DNA from: G963667075 sp963667075
Lineage (GTDB): Bacteria > Pseudomonadota > Alphaproteobacteria > Micavibrionales > Micavibrionaceae
Direction of reading: 5' to 3'
Assembly (NCBI GenBank): GCA_963667075.1
Contig: OY762938.1
Span: 2,060,351-2,124,350, forward strand
DNA length: 64,000 nucleotides
This document shows, in pieces, positions 7,546 through 15,618 of this stretch. Numbering within the stretch: position 1 is the first letter of the stretch; each line of letters begins with the position of its first letter. The notes beneath the pieces are model-generated. The model was not told the DNA's origin, did no database searches, and worked only from the letters and a program-made list of their open reading frames with translations. The translations under genes were made by a program, and so were the position numbers.

Positions 7546-8805
7546 ATGTTTTTAGAAAGAGGATATAGCGCAGGTGTCGGGGCACCTATCACGACATCTC
7601 CGGCAGACATAACACCGGCAAATATCAGGCATAAGCTGATCAGTACTGGCGTGCCATGGGGGATCGAAATCATATCGCCTGATGATGCGATGGCGCGTAT
7701 GATCGAAAATGGTTATGACCCTCGCTCCTGCTATGCCCCCCAAAATGTGATAGAGCTGCGGCTGAAAGATCCATATGATCTTTGTTCCCTAACTTTGTTT
7801 CTAGAGCAAATTTATGCCTTCTTGCCGCAAGAAAATCTCTATAAAGTCTTTGGTGAATCTCATAAAATGAGCCCGCATATTATGGCGCAAGCCTGCACCA
7901 TAGCGGCCCATCCCGAAACTGTTCTTTGCAATGAACAACCTGTCAATGATCTCATAGATTATGCTCATCTGATTTACGCTTTATCTAAATCGTCCCTTGA
8001 TCTGGAGGCTTTGGAAAAAGCGGACCCGCAAGGGCATTTATATGCGCAAGCGGTAATCACAAAGACGGCCTTTGATGCGCCGCTGGCGGTAAAGCATCGC
8101 TATCAAGCCGTTTTGAACGGTAACGGTTCTGTGGCTCTTGTTGATGCCATGAAGAAAAGGAACGAGCATTATCTTGATGAATCTGATCCACTGGTCCGTG
8201 AGATGGTGCAGCGGCGATTTGGTGATAGTATCGATTTAACGCGTATGGATCTGCCGTCTCATCCTAATACCCCGGAAAAGGATATACGCGGTGCAATAAG
8301 TCGTAACGATGTTATGGCCCGCCGCATTGTTTCAAAGGTATTTAATGCAGCCCCTGTTATTGGTACAGGCAGAGCTCATCTTGGTACAAAGGTTGATGGT
8401 GTTTCTTATGAAGACGCATTGCCTTGCTGTATTTTAAGGGAAGCAAAGGCGCAAGGCCAAAAAAATCCTGCCCTTGTCAGTGTGTTTTTTGAAACAACTC
8501 CCTATTCTTATACAGCAGAGCGCATCATGCCGCGCGGACATACCGCCGGACATATCCCTGTTATTGTTCATAACTTTGCAGAAGATGAGCATGCATATGG
8601 TTCTTGTCTGCAAACACAACAACACTGCCTTGATCGCCTTGCGGCCTCTTTTGAAACAGCCGGGCAAACAGGGCATCCGGCTTATCAGGCTTTTAAAACA
8701 CCTATAGGAAAAGATTATTTAGAAATGCGAGACACATTGCGTGTAAACCTTGGCATATCAAAAACCAGAGACCTGTTACATAAATTTTTACCATTCCGGT
8801 TTTAG
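7546..8805 (+). CDS. hypothetical protein, possible GExH/TraB-ChaN superfamily member
   Basis: A 419-residue soluble protein. Two features recall the EreA/ChaN/TraB-Tiki superfamily of putative metal-dependent hydrolases: GESH at residues 103-106, and RNDVMARRI (253-261) followed by GTGRAHLG (273-280), matching the family pattern RNxxMA...GxGHxxG. The rest does not resemble a member I know, so the link is tentative. There is no signal peptide or membrane segment. The start is fixed by the promoter just upstream rather than by a ribosome binding site. Copies of TATAGTCATTT (IS630-end-like) flank the gene at 7483 and 8822. Confidence 0.75.
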   Translation: MFLERGYSAGVGAPITTSPADITPANIRHKLISTGVPWGIEIISPDDAMARMIENGYDPRSCYAPQNVIELRLKDPYDLCSLTLFLEQIYAFLPQENLYKVFGESHKMSPHIMAQACTIAAHPETVLCNEQPVNDLIDYAHLIYALSKSSLDLEALEKADPQGHLYAQAVITKTAFDAPLAVKHRYQAVLNGNGSVALVDAMKKRNEHYLDESDPLVREMVQRRFGDSIDLTRMDLPSHPNTPEKDIRGAISRNDVMARRIVSKVFNAAPVIGTGRAHLGTKVDGVSYEDALPCCILREAKAQGQKNPALVSVFFETTPYSYTAERIMPRGHTAGHIPVIVHNFAEDEHAYGSCLQTQQHCLDRLAASFETAGQTGHPAYQAFKTPIGKDYLEMRDTLRVNLGISKTRDLLHKFLPFRF

Positions 8806-8831
8806 CATTGGTGGATGTATATATAGTCATT

Positions 8832-9026
8832 TATAGTCGTCGCGATTTAAAATCGACTATGTCATACGAGCACTGTCATGCCCGCGAGAGAGGCCTTTTA
8901 GGCCGAACATAAACAGCGTGACTCCAGAACAAAGAGCACGGCCTATGCCGTGCACATTATTTGACTGGATACCGGATCGGTGTCCGGTATGACACCGCGC
9001 GTTGATTCTTCTTCTAAACAATTATA
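8832..9026 (+). mobile_element. miniature inverted-repeat element, family A (copy 1)
   Basis: About 195 bp, starting TATAGTCGTCGCGATTT and ending TTCTAAACAATTATA. It is non-coding and consists of four hairpins: GATTTAAAATC, GAGGCCTTTTAGGCC, GCACGGCCTATGCCGTGC and the CCGGAT...TCCGGTAT pair. Near-identical copies lie at 44722-45823 (split) and 52867-53060, with fragments at 55565, 56929 and 60973. TA at each end and the TAGTC terminus match the IS630 copies of this window, which could move it in trans. Confidence 0.75.
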
Positions 9027-9031
9027 GAAAC

Positions 9032-9070
9032 AGAATCGCCCCTTATCGTCATGCCGGACGTGATCCGGCA
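9032..9070 (+). repeat. REP-like palindrome, family C
   Basis: The sequence AGAATCGCCCCTTATCGTCA continues into a CCGGACGTGATCCGG hairpin. The same block occurs inverted at 13574-13603, and a related one lies near 56600-56640. It is non-coding and immediately follows family A copy 1. Confidence 0.55.
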
Positions 9071-9264
9071 TCCAGAGGGGTATTATAGCGCATGCCATAT
9101 AAAATGATCATGGATTTATGCGCCATATTAAGGCCGCGCCAAAGAAACCATATCGCGGTTCGATCCAAGTGGGGCTGCGTCTGCCCAAAGGTTTCATGGG
9201 CGTTTGAACGCAGACATAAATTGAATCAATTTTATGTCGTCTTGGCTATACAATTTAGCTATAA
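9071..9264. other. intergenic stretch with no supported gene
   Basis: Begins with TATAGCGCATGCCATAT, a motif also found near 13651 and 55552. A 65-codon plus-strand ORF (9092-9289) lacks a ribosome binding site and runs into the terminator stem of the opposite-strand gene, so I do not call it. Otherwise I see nothing. Confidence 0.5.
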
Positions 9265-9303
9265 GAGAAAAACACAAAAGGGCCGCTGAAGACAGTGGCC
9301 CTT
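9265..9303 (-). terminator. rho-independent terminator
   Basis: On the minus strand a 7-bp stem AAGGGCC / GGCCCTT with a 12-base loop is followed by TTGTGTTTTTC. It ends transcription of the 44-residue mini-gene, about 45 bp beyond its stop. Confidence 0.75.
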
Positions 9304-9348
9304 GGTCAAAGTCGATTAGTTGATGCGTTACGTCAGCCTTTCGGCCAA

Positions 9349-9483
9349 TTAGCCACGTGTTGGCTCTGGCGCACCGAAAGTAAAGCGATTTGTGCTTTTC
9401 GGAATTTGGGTCATAGCTCTGCGAGCGTTATTCCCAAGAATAGCCAAATGAGCTCTTTGTCCTGCTGAACCTCTCTTAATCAT
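9349..9483 (-). CDS. 44-residue basic small protein
   Basis: Starts MIKRGSAGQRAHLAILG and ends FTFGAPEPTRG. A strong AGAGAGGTGAT ribosome binding site precedes the ATG at 9483 and a clean terminator follows, so this is very probably an expressed gene. The product is basic (many Arg and Lys), without cysteine or membrane helix. It might bind RNA or ribosomes, or be a precursor peptide; neither is shown. No maturation enzyme lies beside it. It shares gene layout and the MIK start with the 49-residue gene at 717-866. Confidence 0.6.
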   Translation of the reverse strand: MIKRGSAGQRAHLAILGNNARRAMTQIPKSTNRFTFGAPEPTRG

Positions 9484-9517
9484 AATATCACCTCTCTAAT
9501 TTTTTACCCTTTAGTTA

Positions 9518-10117
9518 CTAAGTATCACCATCTTCCAGGGCAGACAGCTCACCTTGTACGAACAAATCAGAGAGTTGTTCGTAGCCAGCTTCTGACTTAT
9601 ATGCCCTATATATATCACCATGCCCTAGTTCGGCAATAGTGTCAAGTACATTCGTGACGCCGAACTTTTCATGGAGTTCGTCGGCTATTTTACACATTGT
9701 CGTGATTATGTCAAGGCTTTTCGATAATGTCATTTGTGCAAAATCGGCGGGATCGTCATCAGGCGACGGACGGCGGAAGCCGACAATATACTGTTCTACA
9801 TCCCGTATCGCGCAGGCCAGAGCCATAGCAAGAATCGCTATGGCTTTTTGGTACTTTGGCGGGGCGATGAGATAAATGGTCTTCTCATCGGGATTATTAT
9901 ATGTGATTTCCTTGCCTTTAATGACGTGTGCCGGGATGTTATAGCGTTCCATAACGCCAACGAGTCGTTTGCCTTCTGTGATTTCCCTTAGCATGTCCTT
10001 GGCCTCGCCCAGAATCTGTTCATCCTGATCGTGTTTATAGGGGTCCGGTGGCGTAGAGCCGGCACCAAACTCATTAATAAGCAGATTTTCTGGTGGCATT
10101 TCGTTCGAGCCTGTCAT
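9518..10117 (-). CDS. hypothetical protein
   Basis: A 199-residue soluble, acidic protein. It has a Pro-rich N-terminus (STPPDPYKHDQDEQIL), a middle section KYQKAIAILAMALACAIRDVEQYIVG that could form one amphipathic or weakly membrane-active helix, and a helical C-terminus ending ELSALEDGDT. No domain is recognised. It is likely co-transcribed with the gene at 10142-10759, which lies 24 bp upstream in the same direction. Function unknown. Confidence 0.7.
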   Translation of the reverse strand: MTGSNEMPPENLLINEFGAGSTPPDPYKHDQDEQILGEAKDMLREITEGKRLVGVMERYNIPAHVIKGKEITYNNPDEKTIYLIAPPKYQKAIAILAMALACAIRDVEQYIVGFRRPSPDDDPADFAQMTLSKSLDIITTMCKIADELHEKFGVTNVLDTIAELGHGDIYRAYKSEAGYEQLSDLFVQGELSALEDGDT

Positions 10118-10141
10118 TATACGTGCTATTCCTCTGGTTTT

Positions 10142-10759
10142 TTATTCTATTTCTGTCATGCCTTCCATCAGATGAGGCTGTATTGTGCTTTTCAGGAGCA
10201 TTTCCTGTTCCTTTATGTGGACATGGCCTTCCATGTCTACAATTATTTTACTTAACATTAAAATTCCACCATAAAAAACAGGTGATGTAATGTCAAAATG
10301 GCCGCTTTCTTCTTTGTAGACCGCATGTGGTGGGCGATAATGCCTCTCGAGCGCAGATTTTTGTTCTGGTGCCAGAGAATTGATAAAAGGAAGAGATTCT
10401 AGTTTTTCAATCAGATAGATATCCCCATCTTCATGCGAAATATTCTTAAAATAAAAGTTTAGATAGGGAAGAACGGTTTCCTGTGTCAGGTTAAGCGCGC
10501 TCGCCTTATTTATCTGGGCAAGGCTTTGTTCAGAGCCATCCAGATAGAAAAATTTTTCTCCGTCACTTGCAAAGTCCATGGAAAAAGTTGGTAAAGACGA
10601 GAAATTTGTAATTTTGTACAATAAGACGTCCTTATAAAAGGGGGGTTTGGCACACTTCACCTCGCTGTGCTCAGGAGAGAACAGCATAGAATCTCCCGCG
10701 TTTCTCACGCGGTCAATTATTTTTTGTGTTTTTTCAGTATCGAGGCGATGCCAGTCCAT
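10142..10759 (-). CDS. hypothetical protein
   Basis: A 205-residue soluble protein (MDWHRLDTEKTQKIIDRVRN...). It contains FYLDGSEQSLAQINKAS and LTQETVLPYLNFYFKNIS, which read as a folded alpha/beta domain. No family is recognised. It lies 43 bp downstream of dusA on the same strand and 24 bp upstream of the next hypothetical, so the three may form one unit. Confidence 0.7.
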   Translation of the reverse strand: MDWHRLDTEKTQKIIDRVRNAGDSMLFSPEHSEVKCAKPPFYKDVLLYKITNFSSLPTFSMDFASDGEKFFYLDGSEQSLAQINKASALNLTQETVLPYLNFYFKNISHEDGDIYLIEKLESLPFINSLAPEQKSALERHYRPPHAVYKEESGHFDITSPVFYGGILMLSKIIVDMEGHVHIKEQEMLLKSTIQPHLMEGMTEIE

Positions 10760-10802
10760 GAAGCATATATAATCTTAAAGGTTAATAGAGAGTTAGCAAA
10801 CC

Positions 10803-11792
10803 TTATGTATTTTTTATTATTTCTGCAAGAGCCTTTTCAAGAATATCCGCTTTTGTTTGGGGGAGATGGGCGTTCTCGCTTAAGTAGCGACGCCAGATTT
10901 TTGCACCTTTTTGTTCTTTAAACAGGCCTGTCATATGGCGAGTGATTGTTTTGACCGGGGTACCGTACTTTTTGTTCTGTTCTTCAATATATGGAATCAT
11001 CGCCATAGCGATATCCTGCCGGTCGCGCAGTGATGTGCTGTTGAAGATGTTTTTTTCAATGTCTGCCAGAAAATAAGGATTTTCATAAGCTTCGCGGCCG
11101 ATCATGGCACCATCGCAAAGGTTTAGCGCTGTTTTTATATTATCTATTGTCTTAAGTCCGCCGTTTAATACTATGATAAGGTGAGGAAAATCCTTTTTTA
11201 TTTGTGCAGCACGATCGTACTGCAGGGGTGGGATGTCGCGGTTTTCTTTGGGGCTTAACCCTGTGAGCCAGGCTTTTCTGGCGTGGATTATTATTTTTTT
11301 ACAGCCTGCTGCGGATATTTTTTCAACAAAAGTGTGAAGGAATGCGTAAGAGTCTAGATGATCAATGCCAACGCGGCATTTGACGGTTACGGGGATATCG
11401 GGTACTTCGTCCTGCATGGTCTTTATACAATTTACGACAAGGTCGGGCTCTGCCATCAGGCATGCGCCGAAACGGCCTTTTTGGACACGGTCGCTTGGGC
11501 AGCCGCAATTTAGGTTTATTTCATCATAGCCGTATTCTTTTGCTTTTTTTGCACAAAGAGCAAGTTCTTCAGGGGTAGAACTGCCTAATTGGAGTGCTAG
11601 CGGATGTTCTTCTTTGTTATAGCGCAGGAAACGGTCTGTTTCTCCGTGGATAATCGCGCCTGTAGAGATCATTTCAGTATAAAGCAGGACGTTTTTCGAT
11701 ATCAAACGCATAAAATAGCGATCATGCCGGTCCGTCCAATCCAGCATGGGCGCGATAGATATCTCTTGCTTTTTGTTGTGTTCTTTTATCAT
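10803..11792 (-). CDS. dusA: tRNA-dihydrouridine synthase A
   Basis: An FMN enzyme that reduces specific uridines in the tRNA D-loop. The 329-residue length fits. The N-terminal APMLDWTDRHDRYFMRL is the DusA signature, and the catalytic cysteine is C98 in NLNCGCPSDRVQKGRFGACL. IIHARKAWLTGLSPKENR is also characteristic of DusA rather than DusB or DusC. The 5' end lies back-to-back with the SH3-domain gene on the other strand. Confidence 0.95.
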   Translation of the reverse strand: MIKEHNKKQEISIAPMLDWTDRHDRYFMRLISKNVLLYTEMISTGAIIHGETDRFLRYNKEEHPLALQLGSSTPEELALCAKKAKEYGYDEINLNCGCPSDRVQKGRFGACLMAEPDLVVNCIKTMQDEVPDIPVTVKCRVGIDHLDSYAFLHTFVEKISAAGCKKIIIHARKAWLTGLSPKENRDIPPLQYDRAAQIKKDFPHLIIVLNGGLKTIDNIKTALNLCDGAMIGREAYENPYFLADIEKNIFNSTSLRDRQDIAMAMIPYIEEQNKKYGTPVKTITRHMTGLFKEQKGAKIWRRYLSENAHLPQTKADILEKALAEIIKNT

Positions 11793-11831
11793 AATGAAGC
11801 GAGGTTATATCGAATTCAGAGTCCTTTTGTC

Positions 11832-12359
11832 ATGTGTTTTTCTCGTAAATGTTTTTCTTTTTTACCTGTTCTCCTTATTATGCTCTTTGTGCTTTTCTTT
11901 GCAGAAAGGGCTTTTGCGCAGCAGAATGATCCATTTAAGAGTACAAGACATCCTGTGCCGCGTTTCGTTTCTCTGAAGTCCAGTGAGGTGCGGTTGAGGG
12001 CTGGTCCGGCTGAACGTTATCCTGTCAGATGGGTGTATCACAAAAAAGGTTTGCCCGTTGAAATTATTCAGGAATTTGATAACTGGCGTAAAATCAGGGA
12101 TGTGGATGGGGAAGAAGGCTGGATTCATAGTGCTTTGCTTATCGGGGACCGTACCGCGTTGATTCTCGGTGCAGATCAGGTGCCGGCCTATTCAAAAAGT
12201 GATGATACATCTTCTGTTGTGGCTAAGTTAGAACCCGGTGTTGTCGCTTCGCTCGAAAAATGCGACAAAGAGTCTTGTTTGCTTAGATTCTCCGGTTTTC
12301 AGGGCTGGGTCCAAAGAAAATTTATTTGGGGCATTTACGCCGACGAAATTTTGAATTAA
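11832..12359 (+). CDS. secreted SH3-domain protein
   Basis: A 175-residue protein. The ATG at 11832 gives a signal peptide (basic start, hydrophobic run, cleavage near AFA-QQ); longer readings overlap dusA antisense. The mature part carries two bacterial SH3-like units. The first is SLKSSEVRLRAGPAERYPVRWVYHKKGLPVEIIQEF with W-KIRD-DGEEGWIH, the second VPAYSKSDDTSSVVAKLEPG through GWV. Such proteins bind cell-wall peptides in the periplasm. The ribosome binding site is weak, so the exact start is uncertain. Confidence 0.85.
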   Translation: MCFSRKCFSFLPVLLIMLFVLFFAERAFAQQNDPFKSTRHPVPRFVSLKSSEVRLRAGPAERYPVRWVYHKKGLPVEIIQEFDNWRKIRDVDGEEGWIHSALLIGDRTALILGADQVPAYSKSDDTSSVVAKLEPGVVASLEKCDKESCLLRFSGFQGWVQRKFIWGIYADEILN

Positions 12360-12375
12360 TCTATGATTCGTAGGG

Positions 12376-12407
12376 TTATTCACACCCTATCCACAGTTTT
12401 ATCCCCA
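12376..12407 (+). promoter_or_regulatory. cluster of three DnaA-box-like 9-mers
   Basis: TTATTCACA (12376-12384) fits the DnaA consensus TTATNCACA. CTATCCACA (12387-12395) and TTATCCCCA (12399-12407) each differ from TTATCCACA by one base. All point the same way with starts 11 and 12 bp apart, about one helical turn. They lie in the 162-bp gap before the gene at 12522. DnaA binding is inferred; dnaA is not in this window. Confidence 0.45.
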
Positions 12408-12521
12408 AGCGGCTTTTCTGGCTTTTATTTGAGGATTTCTTTGCTGTGGTCCCTCTAACACATGTTTCCTTTTAACGAGACCCTTAAAGGGGTATTTCCT
12501 CTGGGTCCTTTCTGAAATCGA

Positions 12522-13490
12522 ATGTATAATTTATCTGAGAAGACAGAAGTCGCCAGCAGACTTCACACGAGTATAATGAATATAGCAGCCAGGCCGGGAA
12601 AAGGTTTGGATGTTATGGTCGTGATACAGCTTTTGTCAGGCGTCCTGGTGGAAAGCGCATTCTTTTTTGAAAATCCTGATCAGTCTCTTGAAGCTGAGTT
12701 CGATAAGCTATCACTTATGCTTGAGACTGAACCGTGGGAAGGGCCTTTGCCCGAATGGGCTTTACCGCCCCCCCATATTCTGGATTTAAATTCAGAAAGA
12801 GGACGTGAACTGGCGCGCCATACTATTGAGAACTGGCATGACTGTGAGTTTGCTTATGTTGATTTTATCTTATTCCTTGTGCAAAATTTTATCACGTCAT
12901 GGGAAGATGAGGGCATTCCGCGCGAAGAATCGTTCAGACTCCTGATCGAAGGGGCGTTGCGCTGTATGGCTTTTGAAGTGGCAGCTCAGGAGCTGTGCGA
13001 TCTTGTGATTGAACGTAAAATCGGATTTGAAGGCTGGTCTCTGGCTGACGGTATCAGTGCGTTGAGTGCTGTTGCCGGGCAAAGATTAGCGCATGCCTTG
13101 GGGATTGTGCCAGGGGCGCAGGTCAATTTTGGCGCGCAGGATTTTCCGCAGCATCTGGATAATGTAGTGTACGTTATGACACAAGAGGCCGTACGTCTGG
13201 GGATTCCAGCCGGGAGTGACTGGCGTTTAGGTCTTGCGGCGAATGACTGTCCGGCGGATGCGCCAGAACATTTGATCGAGAGTGTTTCACCTATGTGTCT
13301 CTCCTTTTTTAAGGTCCTTAACATGGATTCAGCGGAAGATCAGGCGGTTTCTCTGGCCAAAGCTGCCGGGCGTATGCTGGCTGTGGCGGCAGGGGGCGAT
13401 TTACCTGAAATGGCACCTGAAATCGCAAAGCCTCTGGCGATGGCGGCTATGACAGAAACATATAAGAGCTTGTCTGTGCAGCAACCATAA
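12522..13490 (+). CDS. hypothetical protein
   Basis: A 322-residue soluble, mostly helical, acidic protein with no recognised domain. Visible landmarks are a DVMVVIQLLSGVLVES helix, PWEGPLPEWALPPP, and an Ala-rich C-terminus (KAAGRMLAVAAGGDLPEMAPEI). The start follows a weak ribosome binding site. A DnaA-box-like cluster lies about 120 bp upstream. It stands alone between the SH3 gene and fabA. Function unknown. Confidence 0.75.
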   Translation: MYNLSEKTEVASRLHTSIMNIAARPGKGLDVMVVIQLLSGVLVESAFFFENPDQSLEAEFDKLSLMLETEPWEGPLPEWALPPPHILDLNSERGRELARHTIENWHDCEFAYVDFILFLVQNFITSWEDEGIPREESFRLLIEGALRCMAFEVAAQELCDLVIERKIGFEGWSLADGISALSAVAGQRLAHALGIVPGAQVNFGAQDFPQHLDNVVYVMTQEAVRLGIPAGSDWRLGLAANDCPADAPEHLIESVSPMCLSFFKVLNMDSAEDQAVSLAKAAGRMLAVAAGGDLPEMAPEIAKPLAMAAMTETYKSLSVQQP

Positions 13491-13573
13491 AGATAAACGT
13501 ATAAAAAAGTTTTATCATCCTCTCTCTCACTTTCTCTTTGGCCCCTTTCTTCTTTTTGAAGGAAGGGGCTTGG

Positions 13574-13660
13574 GTGTTACGTCCGGCATGACGATAAGGG
13601 ACGATTCTTTTGCAAAAGGGTTCGTTATTGCTTTCCCCGTGAAAGGCTATATAGCGCATA
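13574..13660. repeat. fragments of repeat families C and B
   Basis: CGTCCGGCATGACGATAAGG (13574 onward) is the inverse of family C at 9032. It is followed by TTTTGCAAAAGGGTTCGTTATTGCTTTCCCCGTGAAA in pieces, the core of family B, and then TATAGCGCAT. It is non-coding. The rest of 13491-13740 shows no gene. Confidence 0.55.
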
Positions 13661-13744
13661 TCATATTATGAAAAATAAATTCATTTTTTCTTATTAAAGA
13701 CGAAAGACTCATGAAGGGATGGGGGCAAAAATCATGAAAATTTA

Positions 13745-13773
13745 TTGTCAGGCTCTTTTTAAAGTCCTATAAA
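13745..13773 (+). promoter_or_regulatory. fabA promoter
   Basis: TTGTCA (13745-13750) and TATAAA (13768-13773) are separated by exactly 17 bp, a strong sigma-70 pair, about 45 bp before the fabA ATG. It should drive fabA-fabB-fabI. Confidence 0.6.
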
Positions 13774-13818
13774 GGCCCAATAATGATATAGAGACTTATT
13801 TTAACTACAAGGACCATT

Positions 13819-14337
13819 ATGGCTTTCAATCAAAAATCCAGCTATACCTACGAGGAAATTATTACATGCGGTCACGGTGATCTGTTTGGCCCGGGAAATG
13901 CGCAGTTACCGCTGCCGCCTATGCTGATGTTTGATCGTATTACGAACGTGTCTGCAGAGGGTGGCGCGAATGGGAAAGGGATTATCGAAGCTGAATTTGA
14001 TATTAAGCCTGATCTCTGGTTTTTTGGATGCCACTTTGAAGGGGATCCTGTCATGCCCGGTTGCTTGGGGCTTGATGCTTTGTGGCAGTTGCTCGGCTTT
14101 TATCTTGGTTGGACGGGAGCCTCTGGGGCTGGACGTGCGCTCGGTTTGGGTGAATTGAAACTGACCGGACAGGTAAAGCCTGATGTTAAGCTGGTGCAGT
14201 ACCGTGTGGATCTAAAACGGGTAATTAACCGTAAACTGGTGCTGGGCATTGGTGATGGAAAAATGCTGGCCGATGGTGAAGTGATCTATGAAGCTCAAGG
14301 TTTGAAAGTTGGGCTTTTTGATAACTCAAAAGCATAA
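13819..14337 (+). CDS. fabA: 3-hydroxydecanoyl-ACP dehydratase/isomerase FabA
   Basis: FabA dehydrates 3-hydroxydecanoyl-ACP and isomerises the product to the cis-3 form, the branch point to unsaturated fatty acids. It is 172 residues, the usual length. The catalytic His is H72 in GCHFEGDPVMPGCLGLDALWQ and the catalytic Asp is D86. The C-terminal DGEVIYEAQGLKVGLF is typical. ACAAGGA precedes the ATG. It starts the fabA-fabB-fabI run behind a clear promoter; fabB follows 43 bp after the stop. Confidence 0.97.
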   Translation: MAFNQKSSYTYEEIITCGHGDLFGPGNAQLPLPPMLMFDRITNVSAEGGANGKGIIEAEFDIKPDLWFFGCHFEGDPVMPGCLGLDALWQLLGFYLGWTGASGAGRALGLGELKLTGQVKPDVKLVQYRVDLKRVINRKLVLGIGDGKMLADGEVIYEAQGLKVGLFDNSKA

Positions 14338-14380
14338 AAAGATAAAACGAACTGAAATTTTAACTGCGAAGGAAAATGAT

Positions 14381-15607
14381 ATGCGCAGAGTCGTTGTGAC
14401 GGGCATGGGAATTATTTCTTGCATCGGTAATGATGTGCAGGCTGTTCTCGAATCCCTTAAAAGCGGAAAGTCCGGTATTTCTTTTTCGCCGGAATATGCG
14501 GAAATGGGTTTCCGTTCTCAAGTCTATGGGAAGCCGGATATTGTTTTAGCGGATCATATTGAGAAACGCCTGTTTCGTTTTATGGGCGATGGGGCGGCTT
14601 ATGCGCATCTTTCTATGGAGCAGGCAATTGCTGATTCCGGTCTGGAGATATCTGATGTGTCCAATGAACGAACCGGGATTATTGTTGGCTCTGGCGGGCC
14701 TTCTACCCGGTCCCAGGTGGCTGCGGCTGATATAGCGCGTGAGAAGGGGCCAAAGCGCGTGGGGCCGTTTGCTGTGCCTAAGTGCATGTCGTCAACGAAC
14801 TCAGCAACGATTGCGACGAACTTTAAGATTAAAGGTGTGAATTATTCTATTTCATCGGCTTGTTCTACATCGGCGCATTGTATTGGCAATGCGGTTGAAC
14901 AAATTCAGCTCGGTAAACAGGATGTGATGTTCGCCGGCGGTGGTGAAGAGCTGGACTGGAGTCTGTCTGTTCTGTTTGATGCCATGAATGCCATGTCTTC
15001 CAAATATAATGATACACCTGAAAAAGCGTCTCGTGCGTATGATGCAAACCGTGATGGTTTTGTGATTGCAGGCGGCGGCGGGATCGTTGTTCTGGAAGAG
15101 CTTGAGCATGCCAAAGCGCGCGGTGCTAAAATCTATGCGGAAGTGACAGGCTATGGGGCGACATCTGATGGTGATGATATGGTTGTTCCGAATGGTGAAG
15201 GGGCTGCCCGCTGTATGAAACAGGCTCTGTCTACAATTAAAAAGCCTGTGACGTATATCAATACGCACGGGACAAGTACGGTGGCTGGTGATCTGGCCGA
15301 GCTTAGGGCTATTCGGGAAGTTTTTGATCCGTTGGATGCGCCTATGCCGTATATGTCATCGACAAAGTCCATGACAGGTCATTCTTTGGGGGCTACCGGT
15401 GTACAGGAAACGATTTATAGCCTTTTGATGCTAAATCATGACTTTGTCGCACCTAGCATTAATATTGAGACACCTGATGAAGGCGTTGATGAGGTGCCTG
15501 TTCCAAGAGAGCTGGTCGATAATGTGAAACACGAAACAGTTATATCCAACTCCTTTGGCTTTGGCGGTACAAACTGTACTCTGGCTATGAGTAAGTATGA
15601 GGCGTAG
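14381..15607 (+). CDS. fabB: 3-oxoacyl-ACP synthase I FabB
   Basis: A beta-ketoacyl-ACP synthase that extends the unsaturated chain made by FabA. I use the ATG at 14381 (MRRVVVTGMG) because GAAGGA precedes it; the earlier in-frame ATG lies inside fabA. The 408-residue product has the full Cys-His-His triad: C161 in SSACSTSAH, H297 in NTHGTSTVAGD and H335 in SMTGHSLGATG. Position next to fabA and the form of these motifs point to KAS I rather than FabF. Confidence 0.95.
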   Translation: MRRVVVTGMGIISCIGNDVQAVLESLKSGKSGISFSPEYAEMGFRSQVYGKPDIVLADHIEKRLFRFMGDGAAYAHLSMEQAIADSGLEISDVSNERTGIIVGSGGPSTRSQVAAADIAREKGPKRVGPFAVPKCMSSTNSATIATNFKIKGVNYSISSACSTSAHCIGNAVEQIQLGKQDVMFAGGGEELDWSLSVLFDAMNAMSSKYNDTPEKASRAYDANRDGFVIAGGGGIVVLEELEHAKARGAKIYAEVTGYGATSDGDDMVVPNGEGAARCMKQALSTIKKPVTYINTHGTSTVAGDLAELRAIREVFDPLDAPMPYMSSTKSMTGHSLGATGVQETIYSLLMLNHDFVAPSINIETPDEGVDEVPVPRELVDNVKHETVISNSFGFGGTNCTLAMSKYEA

Positions 15608-15618
15608 AGAGAAAAAAG

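Noticed and set aside
8832..9026. CRISPR-like array made of the repeated hairpins
   Set aside because: The repeats are dispersed and palindromic with IS-like ends. No regular repeat-spacer pattern and no cas genes exist.
9092..9289. 65-codon plus-strand ORF
   Set aside because: No ribosome binding site, unusual composition, and its end lies in the terminator stem of the opposite gene.
11604..11831. Longer N-terminus for the SH3 protein
   Set aside because: It is antisense to dusA, and the signal peptide begins at the ATG at 11832.
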